A stretch of 64,000 nt of DNA from Pseudomonas sp. Q1-7 (GCF_028010285.1 NZ_CP116304.1:4170501-4234500), one strand, 5' to 3'; shown: positions 41,275 to 50,829, counted from the first letter of the stretch. The notes: generated by a model from the sequence alone, not told the origin. Numbers and translations are program-made.

Positions 41275-42732
41275 TTACACGCCGAGGCAGAGATACTTGA
41301 TCTCCAGGTAATCCTCGATGCCGTATTTGGAACCTTCGCGGCCCAGGCCAGAGGCCTTCACGCCGCCGAAGGGCGCCACTTCGTTGGAGATGATCCCAGT
41401 GTTGATGCCGACGATGCCGTACTCCAGCGCCTCGGCCACGCGGAACACGCGGCCCAGGTCGCGGGCGTAGAAGTAGGCGGCCAGGCCGTACTCGGTGTCG
41501 TTGGAGAAGGCGATCACCTCGGCCTCGTCCTTGAAGCGGAACAGCGGGGCCAAGGGGCCGAAGGTCTCTTCCTTGGCCACGGCGGCGCTCGATGGCACGT
41601 CGACCAGGATGGTCGGCTCGAAGAAAGTGCCGCCCAGGGCATGGGACTTGCCGCCAGAAACGACACGGGCGCCCTTGGACACGGCGTCGGCGATGTGTTC
41701 CTGCACCTTGGCCACGGCCTTGGCGTCGATCAGCGGGCCGGTGGTGATGCCGTCTTCCAGGCCGTTGCCGATCTTCAAGCGGGCCACAGCCGCTTGAAGC
41801 TTGTCGACGAAGGCGTCGTACACAGCGTCCTGCACGTACAGGCGATTGGCGCAGACGCAAGTCTGGCCGTTGTTGCGGTACTTGGAGATCAGCGCGCCTT
41901 CGACGGCGGCGTCCAGGTCCGCATCATCGAAGACGATGAAGGGCGCGTTGCCACCCAGCTCCAGGGAGACTTTCTTGATGTCCTTGGCGCATTCGGCCAT
42001 CAGTTGGCGACCGATCTCGGTGGAGCCGGTGAAGGTCAGCTTGCGCACGATGGGGTTGCTGGTCAGCTCACCGCCGACTTCGCCAGCGCTGCCGGTGACC
42101 ACACTCAGCACGCCTTTCGGAATGCCGGCGCGCTCGGCCAGTTCGGCCAGGGCCAGGGCGGAATACGGGGTCTGGGACGCGGGCTTGAGCACCATGGTGC
42201 AGCCGGCGGCCAGGGCCGGGCCGGCCTTGCGGGTGATCATCGCCGAGGGGAAGTTCCACGGAGTGATGGCGGCGGTGACACCGATGGGCTGCTTGATCAC
42301 CATCAAGCGCTTGTCGGCCTGGTGGCCGGGGATCATGTCACCGTAGACGCGCTTGGCCTCTTCGCCGAACCACTCCAGGAAGGACGCCGCGTAGGCAATC
42401 TCGCCGCGGGATTCCACCAGCGGCTTGCCCTGCTCCAGGGTCATCAGCCGGGCGAGGTCTTCCTGGTTCTGCATCATCAAGTCGAACCAGCGGCGCAGCT
42501 TGTTGGCGCGCTCCTTGGCGGTCAGCGCACGCCAGCCCGGCAGCGCGCGCTCGGCGGCCTCGATGGCGCGGCGGGTCTCAGTGGCGCCCATCTTCGGCAC
42601 GGTGCCGATGACTTCGCCGGTGGCGGGATTGGTCACCTTCAGGGTCTGGCCGCTGTCGGCATCGACCCAGGCACCGTCTATATAGGCCTGCTGGCGGAAC
42701 AGGCTGGAGTCTTTCAGTTGCACGCTTGTCAT
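41275..42732 (-). CDS. gabD: Succinate/glutarate semialdehyde dehydrogenase
   Basis: The 485-residue ALDH family protein matches GabD: AAITPWNFPSAMITRKAGPAL, FTGSTEIGRQLM, general base in LELGGNAPFIVFDDAD and catalytic cysteine in NNGQTCVCANR. The two neighbouring cysteines are typical of bacterial NADP-dependent GabD. It oxidises succinate semialdehyde from GABA and glutarate semialdehyde from 5-aminovalerate. It stops 83 bp before gabT and begins 29 bp after lhgO. Confidence 0.95.
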   Translation of the reverse strand: MTSVQLKDSSLFRQQAYIDGAWVDADSGQTLKVTNPATGEVIGTVPKMGATETRRAIEAAERALPGWRALTAKERANKLRRWFDLMMQNQEDLARLMTLEQGKPLVESRGEIAYAASFLEWFGEEAKRVYGDMIPGHQADKRLMVIKQPIGVTAAITPWNFPSAMITRKAGPALAAGCTMVLKPASQTPYSALALAELAERAGIPKGVLSVVTGSAGEVGGELTSNPIVRKLTFTGSTEIGRQLMAECAKDIKKVSLELGGNAPFIVFDDADLDAAVEGALISKYRNNGQTCVCANRLYVQDAVYDAFVDKLQAAVARLKIGNGLEDGITTGPLIDAKAVAKVQEHIADAVSKGARVVSGGKSHALGGTFFEPTILVDVPSSAAVAKEETFGPLAPLFRFKDEAEVIAFSNDTEYGLAAYFYARDLGRVFRVAEALEYGIVGINTGIISNEVAPFGGVKASGLGREGSKYGIEDYLEIKYLCLGV

Positions 42733-42761
42733 CCTCTGGATTGAGCAGTGGTGACGTCGGC

Positions 42762-44012
42762 TCAGCCGGCGGCCCGCTGCTTGTTATCGGTGGCTTTGAC
42801 GGTGAAACGGGCGCCGGAGGCGGCGATCTGCTCGCGAACCTTATCGACAATGTGGGCGCCGATCGGGATCGCGGAGGTGGCTGCAGGGGATGGTGCGTTA
42901 CACACGTTCACACTGCGCGGGGTGTTCACGAAGAGGAAATCGTCGATGAGCTTGCCTTCGCGAGAGACCGCCTGGGCGCGCACACCGGCCGGGTATTCGG
43001 TAAGGTCGGCTTTGGTGATGCTCGGGCAGTATTTCTGCACTTCCTTGAGGTAACCGCCCTTGAACAGCGAGTTTTTCATCTCGATCAGACCGGGGCGCAA
43101 GTTCCTCGCCAGCACCTTGAGGATGCCGGGGGACGTCAGGGTCTCGAACAGGTCGGAGACAGAGATATCGGACTTGCGGTAGCCCTCGCGTTTCATCGCC
43201 AGCACGGCGTTGGGGCCGACGGTGACGGTGCCGTCGATCATCCGGGTCAGGTGCACGCCGAGGAACGGCATGGACGGGTCTGGGATCGGGTAGATCAGGT
43301 GGTTGACGATCTGGTTGTGCTGCTTGGGCAGCAGGTAGTACTCGCCACGGAACGGGCAGATGATGAAATTCGGCTCGATGCCGAGCATGCGCACCACGCG
43401 GTCGGCCATCAGCCCCGAGCAAGTGATCAGATAGCGGCTGCGGAACTCGTCGGTGCGGGTGCGCACGACGACTTCATCGGCACGCTCGTCGAGGCCGGTG
43501 ACTTCGGCGCTGTAGTGGATCTCGCCACCGGCGCCCTGGAACTCGCGGCCCATGGCGGCGGTGACTTCGGCATAACTGACGATGCCGCTGGAAGGCACGA
43601 AGATGCCGCCCATGCCGACGATGTTCGGCTCACGCTCGCGCAGTTCGGCGGTGGACAGCCAGTAACGCTCCAGGCCGTTGGCTGCGGTGCGTTCCCAAAG
43701 CGCCTTCATGCGCTCCATTTCCAGCTCGTTGGTGGCCACCAGCAGCTTGCCGCACTCGTCATAGCGGATGCCGTGCTTGCTGCAGAAGGCCTTGGTGGCC
43801 TTGTTGCCTTCCAGGCAGAACTTCGCCTTGAGGCTGCCGGGGGTGTAGTAGACGCCGGCGTGAATCACGCCGCTGTTGTGGCCGGTCTGGTGCCGGGCCG
43901 GGCCGGATTCCTTCTCCAGGAGGAGAACCTTGGCGTCCGGGTAAACCTGCATCAGCTGCATAGCCGTGGACATGCCCACGATGCCGCCGCCGACGATGAT
44001 GAAATCGTACAC
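42762..44012 (-). CDS. lhgO: L-2-hydroxyglutarate oxidase
   Basis: The 416-residue FAD protein oxidises L-2-hydroxyglutarate to 2-oxoglutarate and feeds electrons to the quinone pool. It has FIIVGGGIVGMSTAMQL at the N-terminus, RHQTGHNSGVIHAGVYYTPGSLKA and PNAVLAMKREGY. I place the start at the GTG (44012) giving VYDFIIVGGG because GAGG lies 8 bases before it and other LhgO proteins start at that point; an upstream TTG is less likely. It completes glutarate breakdown with GlaH. A hairpin GGGCTGCC-CGT-GGCAGCCC at 44081-44099 lies between it and glaH. Confidence 0.93.
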   Translation of the reverse strand: MYDFIIVGGGIVGMSTAMQLMQVYPDAKVLLLEKESGPARHQTGHNSGVIHAGVYYTPGSLKAKFCLEGNKATKAFCSKHGIRYDECGKLLVATNELEMERMKALWERTAANGLERYWLSTAELREREPNIVGMGGIFVPSSGIVSYAEVTAAMGREFQGAGGEIHYSAEVTGLDERADEVVVRTRTDEFRSRYLITCSGLMADRVVRMLGIEPNFIICPFRGEYYLLPKQHNQIVNHLIYPIPDPSMPFLGVHLTRMIDGTVTVGPNAVLAMKREGYRKSDISVSDLFETLTSPGILKVLARNLRPGLIEMKNSLFKGGYLKEVQKYCPSITKADLTEYPAGVRAQAVSREGKLIDDFLFVNTPRSVNVCNAPSPAATSAIPIGAHIVDKVREQIAASGARFTVKATDNKQRAAG

Positions 44013-44116
44013 AGTCGCTACCTCACGCAAGGGCGCTGAAAATCGTTATTCGGTCGAACCCTTGTAGCGGGTACACCGAAGGGCTGCCCGTGGCAGCCCC
44101 CGTCGCGTTTCATGGA

Positions 44117-45094
44117 TTATTGACCACGCTGGTAGCGTGGCTTCTCGTAGCTGATGTAGCCACGCTGGCGCATCAGTTCGCGACGCAGGCCCTCGTGGGG
44201 GATGAAGCGGTCGCGGCCATGGAGCCAGAAGAGGTTGTTGATCAGGAGGAAGCTGCCCACCGGCACCGGCACGGAGAGCTTCTGCGGGCTGGCCTCCAGA
44301 GACTCGGACAGGGCGTTCAGCCAGATGCCTTCCTCGAAGTTCTCCGGCTGCACGAACTGGTCGATGTAACGCATGGTCGGGCGGCCCACTGCATCGGTGT
44401 CGAACACCGGGTGGAACACATCCTCGGCGACCTTCTTGCTCGGCGGCGCGGTCCAACGCATTTCACGACGGGCCAGTGGGTGGTCGAAGAAGGTGCGACA
44501 GTCTTCCCAGTCGTCCAGGTGCAGGATCAGGGAATTGCCACCTTCCATGTTCTTCTCGTCGATCTTCAACATCAGCACATAGTCGGTGATCTGGTTCACG
44601 AAGGTGCCGTCGTTGTGCAGCTCCATGACGCGGTGCGGCTGACGCAGGTAGCTGTCGGAATTGTCGGTGTTGACCACCACGAAGCGGGCGTAGAACTGGC
44701 CGCTCATGGCGTCGTAGTTGGAACGGCCGATCAGGTGGGCGCAGGCGGTGGTGAACTTCACCATATCGTCGGCCTGGCTAACGTCATCGAGGCCTTCCGG
44801 CTTGATCAGCATGCCGCCGGAAGCGCGGCTGAGGATGGTGTTCAGCAGTACCGGACGCAGGGTGCCTTCGCACAGCTCGTCGAGAATCTGGCCAACGCGG
44901 AAGCGCAGGAAGGATTTGTACTCCAGCGCCTGCACCGGCCACTCGCCAACCGCCTTGACGAAGGCCTCTACCGTTTCGCGGGCGAAGGTCAGCACGAGCA
45001 GGCGCGACGACTGCTCGGAGGGCGCGACCGTGAACCCGCGGGTTTCCAGCGGCATCGGCATCACAAGGTCCTCGATCTTCGTAAAAGCGTTCAT
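44117..45094 (-). CDS. glaH: Glutarate 2-hydroxylase (2-oxoglutarate/Fe(II)-dependent)
   Basis: The 325-residue protein matches CsiD/GlaH, which hydroxylates glutarate to L-2-hydroxyglutarate with 2-oxoglutarate and O2. The iron site is visible as HND in [17 protein letters not shown] (His and Asp ligands) and the distal His in [12 protein letters not shown], followed by the 2-oxoglutarate-binding arginine in [14 protein letters not shown]. It is first in the operon and divergent from csiR, with 182 bp between the starts. Lysine degradation via 5-aminovalerate and glutarate is the likely physiological input. Confidence 0.94.
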   Translation of the reverse strand: MNAFTKIEDLVMPMPLETRGFTVAPSEQSSRLLVLTFARETVEAFVKAVGEWPVQALEYKSFLRFRVGQILDELCEGTLRPVLLNTILSRASGGMLIKPEGLDDVSQADDMVKFTTACAHLIGRSNYDAMSGQFYARFVVVNTDNSDSYLRQPHRVMELHNDGTFVNQITDYVLMLKIDEKNMEGGNSLILHLDDWEDCRTFFDHPLARREMRWTAPPSKKVAEDVFHPVFDTDAVGRPTMRYIDQFVQPENFEEGIWLNALSESLEASPQKLSVPVPVGSFLLINNLFWLHGRDRFIPHEGLRRELMRQRGYISYEKPRYQRGQ

Positions 45095-45171
45095 GGCGGT
45101 TTCCTGGCAAAGAGGTGGTAGGCAGCGCCCGGATCAGGCGGGCAAGCAAAAAATATCGCCACAACATTAAA

Positions 45172-45200
45172 ATGTCTACATTTTTATAAAACGAAAACAA
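45172..45200. promoter_or_regulatory. Candidate CsiR operator half-sites
   Basis: Within the glaH-csiR divergent region there is ATGT-CTACA-TTTT on the plus strand (45172-45184) and TTGT-N5-TTTT on the minus strand (45188-45200). From memory E. coli CsiR binds TTGT-N5-TTTT and ATGT-N5-TTTT. The AAAACGTTTT palindrome at 45254-45263 lies closer to csiR and may be a second element. Confidence 0.55.
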
Positions 45201-45276
45201 AATACAGATTTGTCCACTATTTTCCGTGGAAAAGACGTTTCGGTATGATCGGCAAAACGTTTTGAGGAACAGCACC

Positions 45277-45978
45277 TTGGAAGCACTCGCCCCTCGTCAG
45301 AACTCGGCATTCAGCGGGTATGAGTGGCTCAAGCAGGACATCATCCGCGGCGTGTTCAAGCCCGGTGAAAAGCTGCTGATGAGCGCCCTGAAGGAACGCT
45401 ACGACCTGGGCGTGGGCCCGCTGCGCGAGGCCCTGTCGCAACTGGTGGCGGAGAAGCTGGTGGTCGCCATTAGCCAGAAAGGCTACCGGGTGGCGCCCAT
45501 GTCCCTGGAAGAGATGAAGGACATCTACGACGCCCGCGCCAATCTTGAGGCGATGATCGTAGGCCTGGCTATCGAGCGCGGCGACGACGCCTGGGAAGCC
45601 TCAGTGCTGGCCCAGTCCCATACCCTGGCCAAGGTGATGGAAGTGAAGACCCGCGAACAGCGCCTGGACGTCTGGGACCAGCGCCACAAGGCCTTCCACA
45701 CAGCCATTGCGGCGGGCTGCGGGTCGAAGCATCTGTTGCAAGCGCGCACCTACCTGTTCGACCAGGCCGAACGCTACCGCCACCTCTGGCTGACCCAGAC
45801 GGTATTTTCCGAAGAAGCCCTGGAGACCAAGCGCCAGGAACACGCTGCGCTGGTGGAAGCCATCCTCGCCCGCGACGCCAAGCGCGCCAGTGAAATGATG
45901 TGCGTCCACCTGATGACCCCGGTGCCGATCATCGCCGAGATCATGCGGGCCGAGGGGATGGGCAATCCCTCCCACTGA
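45277..45978 (+). CDS. csiR: CsiR/GlaR GntR-family regulator of glutarate/GABA genes
   Basis: The 233-residue protein has a GntR helix-turn-helix (SGYEWLKQDIIRGVFKPGEKLLMSALKERYDLGVGPLREALSQLVAEKLV) and an FCD effector domain (RHKAFHTAIAAGCGSKHLL, ERYRHLW, EHAALVEAILARDAKRA). I choose the TTG at 45277 (LEALAPRQNS) because GAGGA stands 8 bases before it and CsiR homologues begin there; an in-frame GTG at 45226 lacks such a site. CsiR/GlaR represses glaH in the absence of glutarate. The divergent layout agrees. Confidence 0.9.
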   Translation: MEALAPRQNSAFSGYEWLKQDIIRGVFKPGEKLLMSALKERYDLGVGPLREALSQLVAEKLVVAISQKGYRVAPMSLEEMKDIYDARANLEAMIVGLAIERGDDAWEASVLAQSHTLAKVMEVKTREQRLDVWDQRHKAFHTAIAAGCGSKHLLQARTYLFDQAERYRHLWLTQTVFSEEALETKRQEHAALVEAILARDAKRASEMMCVHLMTPVPIIAEIMRAEGMGNPSH

Positions 45979-46304
45979 GTCGCCCTGGATGACGATCCAC
46001 TGTTGAGTTGGCCGGAGACGGATTGCGCGAGCCTCCACTGGGTAGTTTGCAGCTTTGCGTCAGGTCTTTCAGAGTCGCGCGTTCAGCACGTGCTCATGCA
46101 AACGTGCAAGCGTTTCAATAGCCGGCAGCCTGACCACGGCATGTGGCTTGCCCCGGGCTGAACGGACACTGACTTGAGTGGTCACGAAGGAGCAAAGGCC
46201 CGAACGATCGCTGGATTCAACGCTGCGTTCCCTGATTGTTATGACGCCAGTTTGCGACATTGAATCGGCTAGGGCCTTACTATCCCTTGAGTTCTGCACG
46301 GCGA
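45979..46304. other. Intergenic region between csiR and the LuxR-PAS gene
   Basis: These 326 bp separate two convergent genes. I find no ORF with credible features, no repeat and no clear terminator hairpin. Confidence 0.5.
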
Positions 46305-46970
46305 TCAGCCCGCCCGCTCGAAGATCGCCCCCTCAATCCCTAGTACCTCGCCCGAGCTCGAGTAAACACCTACCCCTGTTTCCCAGACGTTCTTGATTCG
46401 CCCGTCGGCGCAGCGGATGCGGTAGCTGAGCTGGTAGGGCTCGCGCTTGAGCAGCGCGCACTGCACGCAGTACCAGATGTAGTCGGTGTATTCGTCGAGG
46501 ATCAGCGAGCCGTAGCTGTGCTTGGGGTCGCGGGTCAGGTACTCGGCGGTGTAGCCGGTGAGGGTCAGGCAGCCGGCGCTGACGTACTCCATGTACCAAG
46601 TGCGATCGTTGTCGCCCCGATAGATCAGCCCTGGCAGTTCATCGAGCAGCTCCAGAACGGGCGGAATCGGTGCAGACGGTGCCGGTTTTGCCCCCTCGCT
46701 GGGCAGCGGCAGGTCGTCCGCCATGCGCCAGGAGGCGCCACTGCGATGGACCCGGGTAGCCAGTTCCAGACGTGAATTGAGACGGAATTTGCGCAGCAGG
46801 TTGCGCACATAGATCTTCACCGTGCCATCGCTAATGCCCAGTTCGCGAGCGATTTTCTTGTTGCTGAGGCCCGTGGAGATCAGCGCAAGGGTCTGGCCCT
46901 CGCGCTCGGTCAGATCATCCCAAGGAGACACTGACGGTGCGGCGGTCCGTAACAGGCTGGCGTTGTTCAT
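46305..46970 (-). CDS. LuxR-type regulator with N-terminal HTH and C-terminal PAS
   Basis: The 221-residue protein has the LuxR/GerE helix-turn-helix at residues 18-75 (DLTEREGQTLALISTGLSNKKIARELGISDGTVKIYVRNLLRKF) and a PAS_3-type fold at about 105-218 (SAGCLTLTGYTAEYL, YRIRCADGRIKNVWETGVGVYSS). The order is unusual: most LuxR proteins place the HTH at the C-terminus. A very strong GGAGGAGAGGG precedes the ATG at 46970. It is divergent from the dimethylamine genes with 174 bp between, so it is the likely regulator of the methylamine operon. The PAS ligand may be a methylamine or redox cofactor. Confidence 0.88.
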   Translation of the reverse strand: MNNASLLRTAAPSVSPWDDLTEREGQTLALISTGLSNKKIARELGISDGTVKIYVRNLLRKFRLNSRLELATRVHRSGASWRMADDLPLPSEGAKPAPSAPIPPVLELLDELPGLIYRGDNDRTWYMEYVSAGCLTLTGYTAEYLTRDPKHSYGSLILDEYTDYIWYCVQCALLKREPYQLSYRIRCADGRIKNVWETGVGVYSSSGEVLGIEGAIFERAG

Positions 46971-47144
46971 CCCTCTCCTCCTCCGGCGCTCGACTCTGGG
47001 TTGGCGGGTCCCCAGAAAGAGCAATTTCCATGCCTCCATGTGGGCACTACCCCTTTTGGCGTATCTCCTCCTGCGGATTGAGCCCCCATTCCCAAAGAGA
47101 AAATATTTTCCCCACGAGGAAACAGGCGAATCCGCGAGGACACC

Positions 47145-47672
47145 ATGAGCCCCACTGCAACCGACCACCCGTTCAGCGTGCCCCGTTACCCCAGCGGCCA
47201 GCCGAACCCGACAGCCGACGCGCACCTGCTGGTGACCCAGGGCGCGGGACGCGACGACTGTGCCGCCCTGACCGCTCAATTGGGCAAGGGCCGGATGATG
47301 CACCTGGCCCTGCCGGACTTCCCCAGCTTCGCTGCCTTGCAACTGGCCCTGAATGAGCAGCTGAAGAACGCCTGCGTCGGCCTGTGCCTGGACCTGCGCG
47401 GCGATGAAGCCTTCATCTGGCCGCTGCACGCCCTGGCCCGCGCCGCCGGGCTGCAAGTGGACGAAATCCTCATGAGCAGCAGCCCGAACGGCATTCGTCG
47501 GGTGTTCTGTGTGCACTGCTCCACATGCCAGCCGGCCAGCAACGACGCTCACCTGACCTGCACCACGTGTGGCGTCGTTCTGGAAGTGCGCCGTCACTTC
47601 TCCCAACGCCTGGGGGCCTACCTCGGGGTCTGCGCCGATGCCGATCAGCCGTATCAGGAGATGCACTCATGA
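47145..47672 (+). CDS. dmmA: Dimethylamine monooxygenase subunit DmmA-type
   Basis: The 175-residue protein has a C-terminal metal-binding ribbon: CVHCSTC followed by LTCTTCGVVLEVRRHFSQRLGAYLGV. This pattern marks the DmmA family of dimethylamine monooxygenase, which oxidatively demethylates dimethylamine to methylamine and formaldehyde. It is the first gene of a rightward run to the TMAO demethylase gene. Its stop overlaps the reductase start in ATGA, so expression is coupled. Confidence 0.85.
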   Translation: MSPTATDHPFSVPRYPSGQPNPTADAHLLVTQGAGRDDCAALTAQLGKGRMMHLALPDFPSFAALQLALNEQLKNACVGLCLDLRGDEAFIWPLHALARAAGLQVDEILMSSSPNGIRRVFCVHCSTCQPASNDAHLTCTTCGVVLEVRRHFSQRLGAYLGVCADADQPYQEMHS

Positions 47673-48598
47673 GTGCCCTGCTCGATGTCCGCGTCGCCGC
47701 CATCCACGCGCTCACCCCGGTGATCCGCGAGTACCGCTTCGAATCCCTGGCTGGCGCTCTGCCGGGCTTCTCGGCGGGTAGCCACGTGCAACTGCACCTG
47801 CCCAATGGAAGACGCAATGCCTACTCGCTACTGGGTGACCCGGCCGACACGCGGCAGTACCGCATCGCCGTGCGCCACCAAGATGCCTCGCGTGGCGGTT
47901 CGCGCTTCTTGCACCTGAATTTGAAGGTCGGCGACAAGCTGCGTCTGTCGCCACCGGCCAACCTGTTCCCGCTGCATGGCGAGGCGCGCCAGCACCTGCT
48001 GGTGGCCGCCGGCATCGGCATCACCCCCTTCCTCGCCTACAGCCGGGAGCTGCTGCGTCGGGGGGCCGACTTCGAGCTGCACTACGCCTACCGCTCCGGC
48101 ACCAGCGACGCCTATGTCGGCGAGCTGCGCGAGCTGCTCAGCTCGCGCCTGCACGAATACCAGAGCGGTGTGCGCCGGCTCGACATCGCGCCCCTGCTCC
48201 AGGGGCGCGGGCTGGGCGCCCACCTCTACGCCTGCGGCCCGCAATCCCTGCTGTTGGAGCTTAAGGAACAGGCGGCGGCGCAAGGCTGGAGTCCGCGCCG
48301 CGTGCACTGGGAAGCCTTCGCCGCCCCCGAGCCGGGCCAGCCGTTTCGCGTCGAGCTGGCGCGCCGTGGCCAGCAACTGGAGGTGGGCGCCGAGGAGAGT
48401 TTGCTGGAAGCCCTGGAAGCCGCCGGCGTGGAGGTCCCCAACCTGTGCCGGGGCGGCGTTTGCGGCCAGTGCCAGACGCCCTGGCTAAAGGGCGACGTAG
48501 AACATCGCGATCACTTCCTCAGCGCTGAAGAGCGCGCCAGCAGCCTGATGCCCTGCGTCTCGCGCGGCTGCGGCAGCCCGATCCTGCTCGATATCTGA
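47669..48598 (+). CDS. PDR/VanB-type reductase of dimethylamine monooxygenase
   Basis: The 309-residue protein has the flavin-NAD-ferredoxin order of PDR reductases: NAYSLLGDP, VAAGIGITPFLAYS, CGPQSLLLELK and a C-terminal [2Fe-2S] site CRGGVCGQCQTPWL with a last CVSRGC. It supplies electrons to the heme-containing DUF3445 subunit encoded next. It is coupled to DmmA (ATGA) and 15 bp ahead of the DUF3445 gene. It resembles the partial reductase at 1-882, so the two are paralogues serving unrelated oxygenases. Confidence 0.88.
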   Translation: MSALLDVRVAAIHALTPVIREYRFESLAGALPGFSAGSHVQLHLPNGRRNAYSLLGDPADTRQYRIAVRHQDASRGGSRFLHLNLKVGDKLRLSPPANLFPLHGEARQHLLVAAGIGITPFLAYSRELLRRGADFELHYAYRSGTSDAYVGELRELLSSRLHEYQSGVRRLDIAPLLQGRGLGAHLYACGPQSLLLELKEQAAAQGWSPRRVHWEAFAAPEPGQPFRVELARRGQQLEVGAEESLLEALEAAGVEVPNLCRGGVCGQCQTPWLKGDVEHRDHFLSAEERASSLMPCVSRGCGSPILLDI

Positions 48599-48613
48599 CC
48601 CCGGAGACGCCCC

Positions 48614-49630
48614 ATGACCCTGACCTTCAAGCCGCTGGAAACCTACCGGGACGACTTCAGCTTCCGTAACAGCCCCGCCGCCATCGCCCGCTTCCCGTTC
48701 CCCTTCCCGGAAGACCAGTACATGTACTCGGTCAACCTGGAGCCGGCGGTATCCCGCGACCCGGGCTCGGTGTTCGAGCACAGCTTCGACGTCGACGAAC
48801 ATTACGTCTCGGAAATGGCCGAACGCGCCCGCGTACTGGAGCTGGACCCCGACCGCTGCCTGGTCATGCCGCACATGGCCCAGGCTGCCTGGGACACCTT
48901 GGAAATGCTCATGGAGCACCTCGCCCGGGATTACCCACAGCACTTCCGCCTGACACGGAATGGGGATGCCTGGCACTGGCAGAACCTCGCCCTGGGCATC
49001 GACCAGCACTTCACCTACGGCGACCCGGCTACCCTGCCCTGCGAGCCACTGGAGTACATCACCCGGCAGATGCAGGGCGACTTTGCGCTGCTCGACCAGC
49101 GCGACGGTGACCTCTACATGGACGCCGGCATGGTCACCTGTCCGGCGGACTGGTCGCTGCGCTTCGATGCCGGCATGAGCTTCAAGCAGTGGCATGCGCC
49201 GGTCCCCATGGCGCACCAGATCGGTGTGTTCGACCGCGCGCTGAAGTACCTGCTGAACATTCAGGTGGGCCATCCGGTGCGCCGCCTGAACTGGACCCTG
49301 ACCATCAACCCACGCCTGGACACCTCGCCCGAGACCTACCACGAGTGGGGCAGCGACCGCGGCACGGTCACCCCGGAGAACGTCGGCCGCCTGGTGCACC
49401 TGCGCGTCGAGCTGCAACTGATGGCCCGTTTGCCGCGCTCCAACGCGCTGCTGTTCGGCATCCGCACCTACCTCATCAGCCTCGACGAACTGGCCACCAA
49501 CGCGGCGTGGGCGCAGCGCCTGCACCGGGTGATGCGCGACCTGCCCGACCCTATCGCCGACTACAAGGGCATCACCCGCTACCGCCAGGCACTGGTGGAC
49601 TGGCTACGCCAGTTCGATGCCGAAGCCTGA
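48614..49630 (+). CDS. Heme-dependent oxidative N-demethylase family (DUF3445) subunit of dimethylamine monooxygenase
   Basis: The 338-residue protein is a DUF3445/HodM-type protein, an oxygenase subunit thought to bind heme and perform oxidative N-demethylation. Characteristic segments are RFPFPFPEDQYMYSVNLEP, DWSLRFDAGMSFKQWHAPVP and NWTLTINPRLDTSPETYHEW. ATG at 48614 follows GGAG by 7 bases. With DmmA and the reductase it forms the dimethylamine monooxygenase. The exact subunit letter differs between naming schemes I recall, so no symbol is given. Confidence 0.88.
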   Translation: MTLTFKPLETYRDDFSFRNSPAAIARFPFPFPEDQYMYSVNLEPAVSRDPGSVFEHSFDVDEHYVSEMAERARVLELDPDRCLVMPHMAQAAWDTLEMLMEHLARDYPQHFRLTRNGDAWHWQNLALGIDQHFTYGDPATLPCEPLEYITRQMQGDFALLDQRDGDLYMDAGMVTCPADWSLRFDAGMSFKQWHAPVPMAHQIGVFDRALKYLLNIQVGHPVRRLNWTLTINPRLDTSPETYHEWGSDRGTVTPENVGRLVHLRVELQLMARLPRSNALLFGIRTYLISLDELATNAAWAQRLHRVMRDLPDPIADYKGITRYRQALVDWLRQFDAEA

Positions 49631-49662
49631 AGCAACCCCACTGACAACAAGAGGACTTTCCC

Positions 49663-50793
49663 ATGGCTAATTCATGGCGCATCAGCGCGCTCCGCGAACG
49701 CCACCTGGCACTTGGCTCGAACCTGGAAGACTGGAATGGCATGGGCACCGCCTGGACCTACGCCAGCGATCTCGCCGACCACCACGAAGCCATCCGCACC
49801 CGTGCCGGACTGATGGACGTATCCGGTCTGAAGAAGGTGCATTACGTCGGCCCCCACGCCGAAAGCCTGCTGGACTTCGCCACCACCCGCGACATCAGCA
49901 AGCTCTACCCCGGCAAGTCGGTGTACGCCTGCATGCTCGACGAAGACGGCAAGTTCATCGACGACTGCATCGTCTACCGCACCGGGCCCAACGCCTTCAT
50001 GGTGGTGCACGGCGCCGGCACCGGCTACGAGATGCTCATCCGCTCGGCCCAGGGCCGCCAGGTTGCTGTGTTATTCGACGACGACCTGCACGACCTGTCC
50101 CTGCAAGGCCCGAAGGCCGTGGACTTCCTTGCCGAGCAGGTACCAGGTATCCGTGACCTGCCCTACTTCCACCACATGCAGACCAAGCTGTTCGACCGCC
50201 CGGTAATGATTTCCCGCACCGGCTACACCGGCGAGCGCGGCTACGAGATCTTCTGCAAGGCCGCCGACGCGCCGGCCATCTGGGACGGCATCCTGGCCAA
50301 GGGCAAGAGCCTCGGCATAATCCCCTGCGCCTTCACCGCGCTGGATTGGCTACGGGTGGAGAGCTACCTGCTGTTTTTCCCCTACGACAACTCGCAGATG
50401 TACCCCTTCGCCGACCAGAAGGCCGGCGACACGCTGTGGGAACTGGGCCTGGACTTCACCGTATCGCCCGGCAAACAGGACTTCCGTGGCGCCGGTGAGC
50501 ACTACCGGCTCAAAGACCAGGAACGCTTCAAGATCTTCGGCGTGCTGCTCGACGGTCACATCGCTGCGCAGAACGGCGACACCCTCTGGCACGACGGCCG
50601 CCAGGTGGGCGTGATCACCTGCGCCATGTACTCGCGCCTGACTGAGCGCTCCATGGCCATCGCCCGCGTCGAGCCGCAGATCGCCGAACAGGGCATGCCC
50701 CTGGAGGTACGCGGCAGCCTCAGCGTGAAAGCCGTCGCCCACACCCTGCCGTTCGATGACCCCGAGAAGAAGAAGCGCACCGCCAAGGGCTGA
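49663..50793 (+). CDS. GcvT-like tetrahydrofolate-dependent aminomethyltransferase
   Basis: The 376-residue protein is a T-protein homologue (GcvT fold, then C-terminal barrel): [68 protein letters not shown] and the C-terminal GVITCAMYSRLTERSMAIARV. The operon lacks the H-protein, so it is not glycine cleavage; it more likely moves a C1 unit from a methylamine intermediate or formaldehyde to tetrahydrofolate. It lies between the monooxygenase subunits and purU-folD. Confidence 0.88.
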   Translation: MANSWRISALRERHLALGSNLEDWNGMGTAWTYASDLADHHEAIRTRAGLMDVSGLKKVHYVGPHAESLLDFATTRDISKLYPGKSVYACMLDEDGKFIDDCIVYRTGPNAFMVVHGAGTGYEMLIRSAQGRQVAVLFDDDLHDLSLQGPKAVDFLAEQVPGIRDLPYFHHMQTKLFDRPVMISRTGYTGERGYEIFCKAADAPAIWDGILAKGKSLGIIPCAFTALDWLRVESYLLFFPYDNSQMYPFADQKAGDTLWELGLDFTVSPGKQDFRGAGEHYRLKDQERFKIFGVLLDGHIAAQNGDTLWHDGRQVGVITCAMYSRLTERSMAIARVEPQIAEQGMPLEVRGSLSVKAVAHTLPFDDPEKKKRTAKG

Positions 50794-50829
50794 ACGCCAC
50801 CTTTTCTTGCCTGTACGAGAGCCACCGAG

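Noticed and set aside
49663..50793. Glycine cleavage T-protein (gcvT)
   Set aside because: No gcvH or gcvP in the neighbourhood; the position among methylamine genes favours a C1-transfer role in demethylation.
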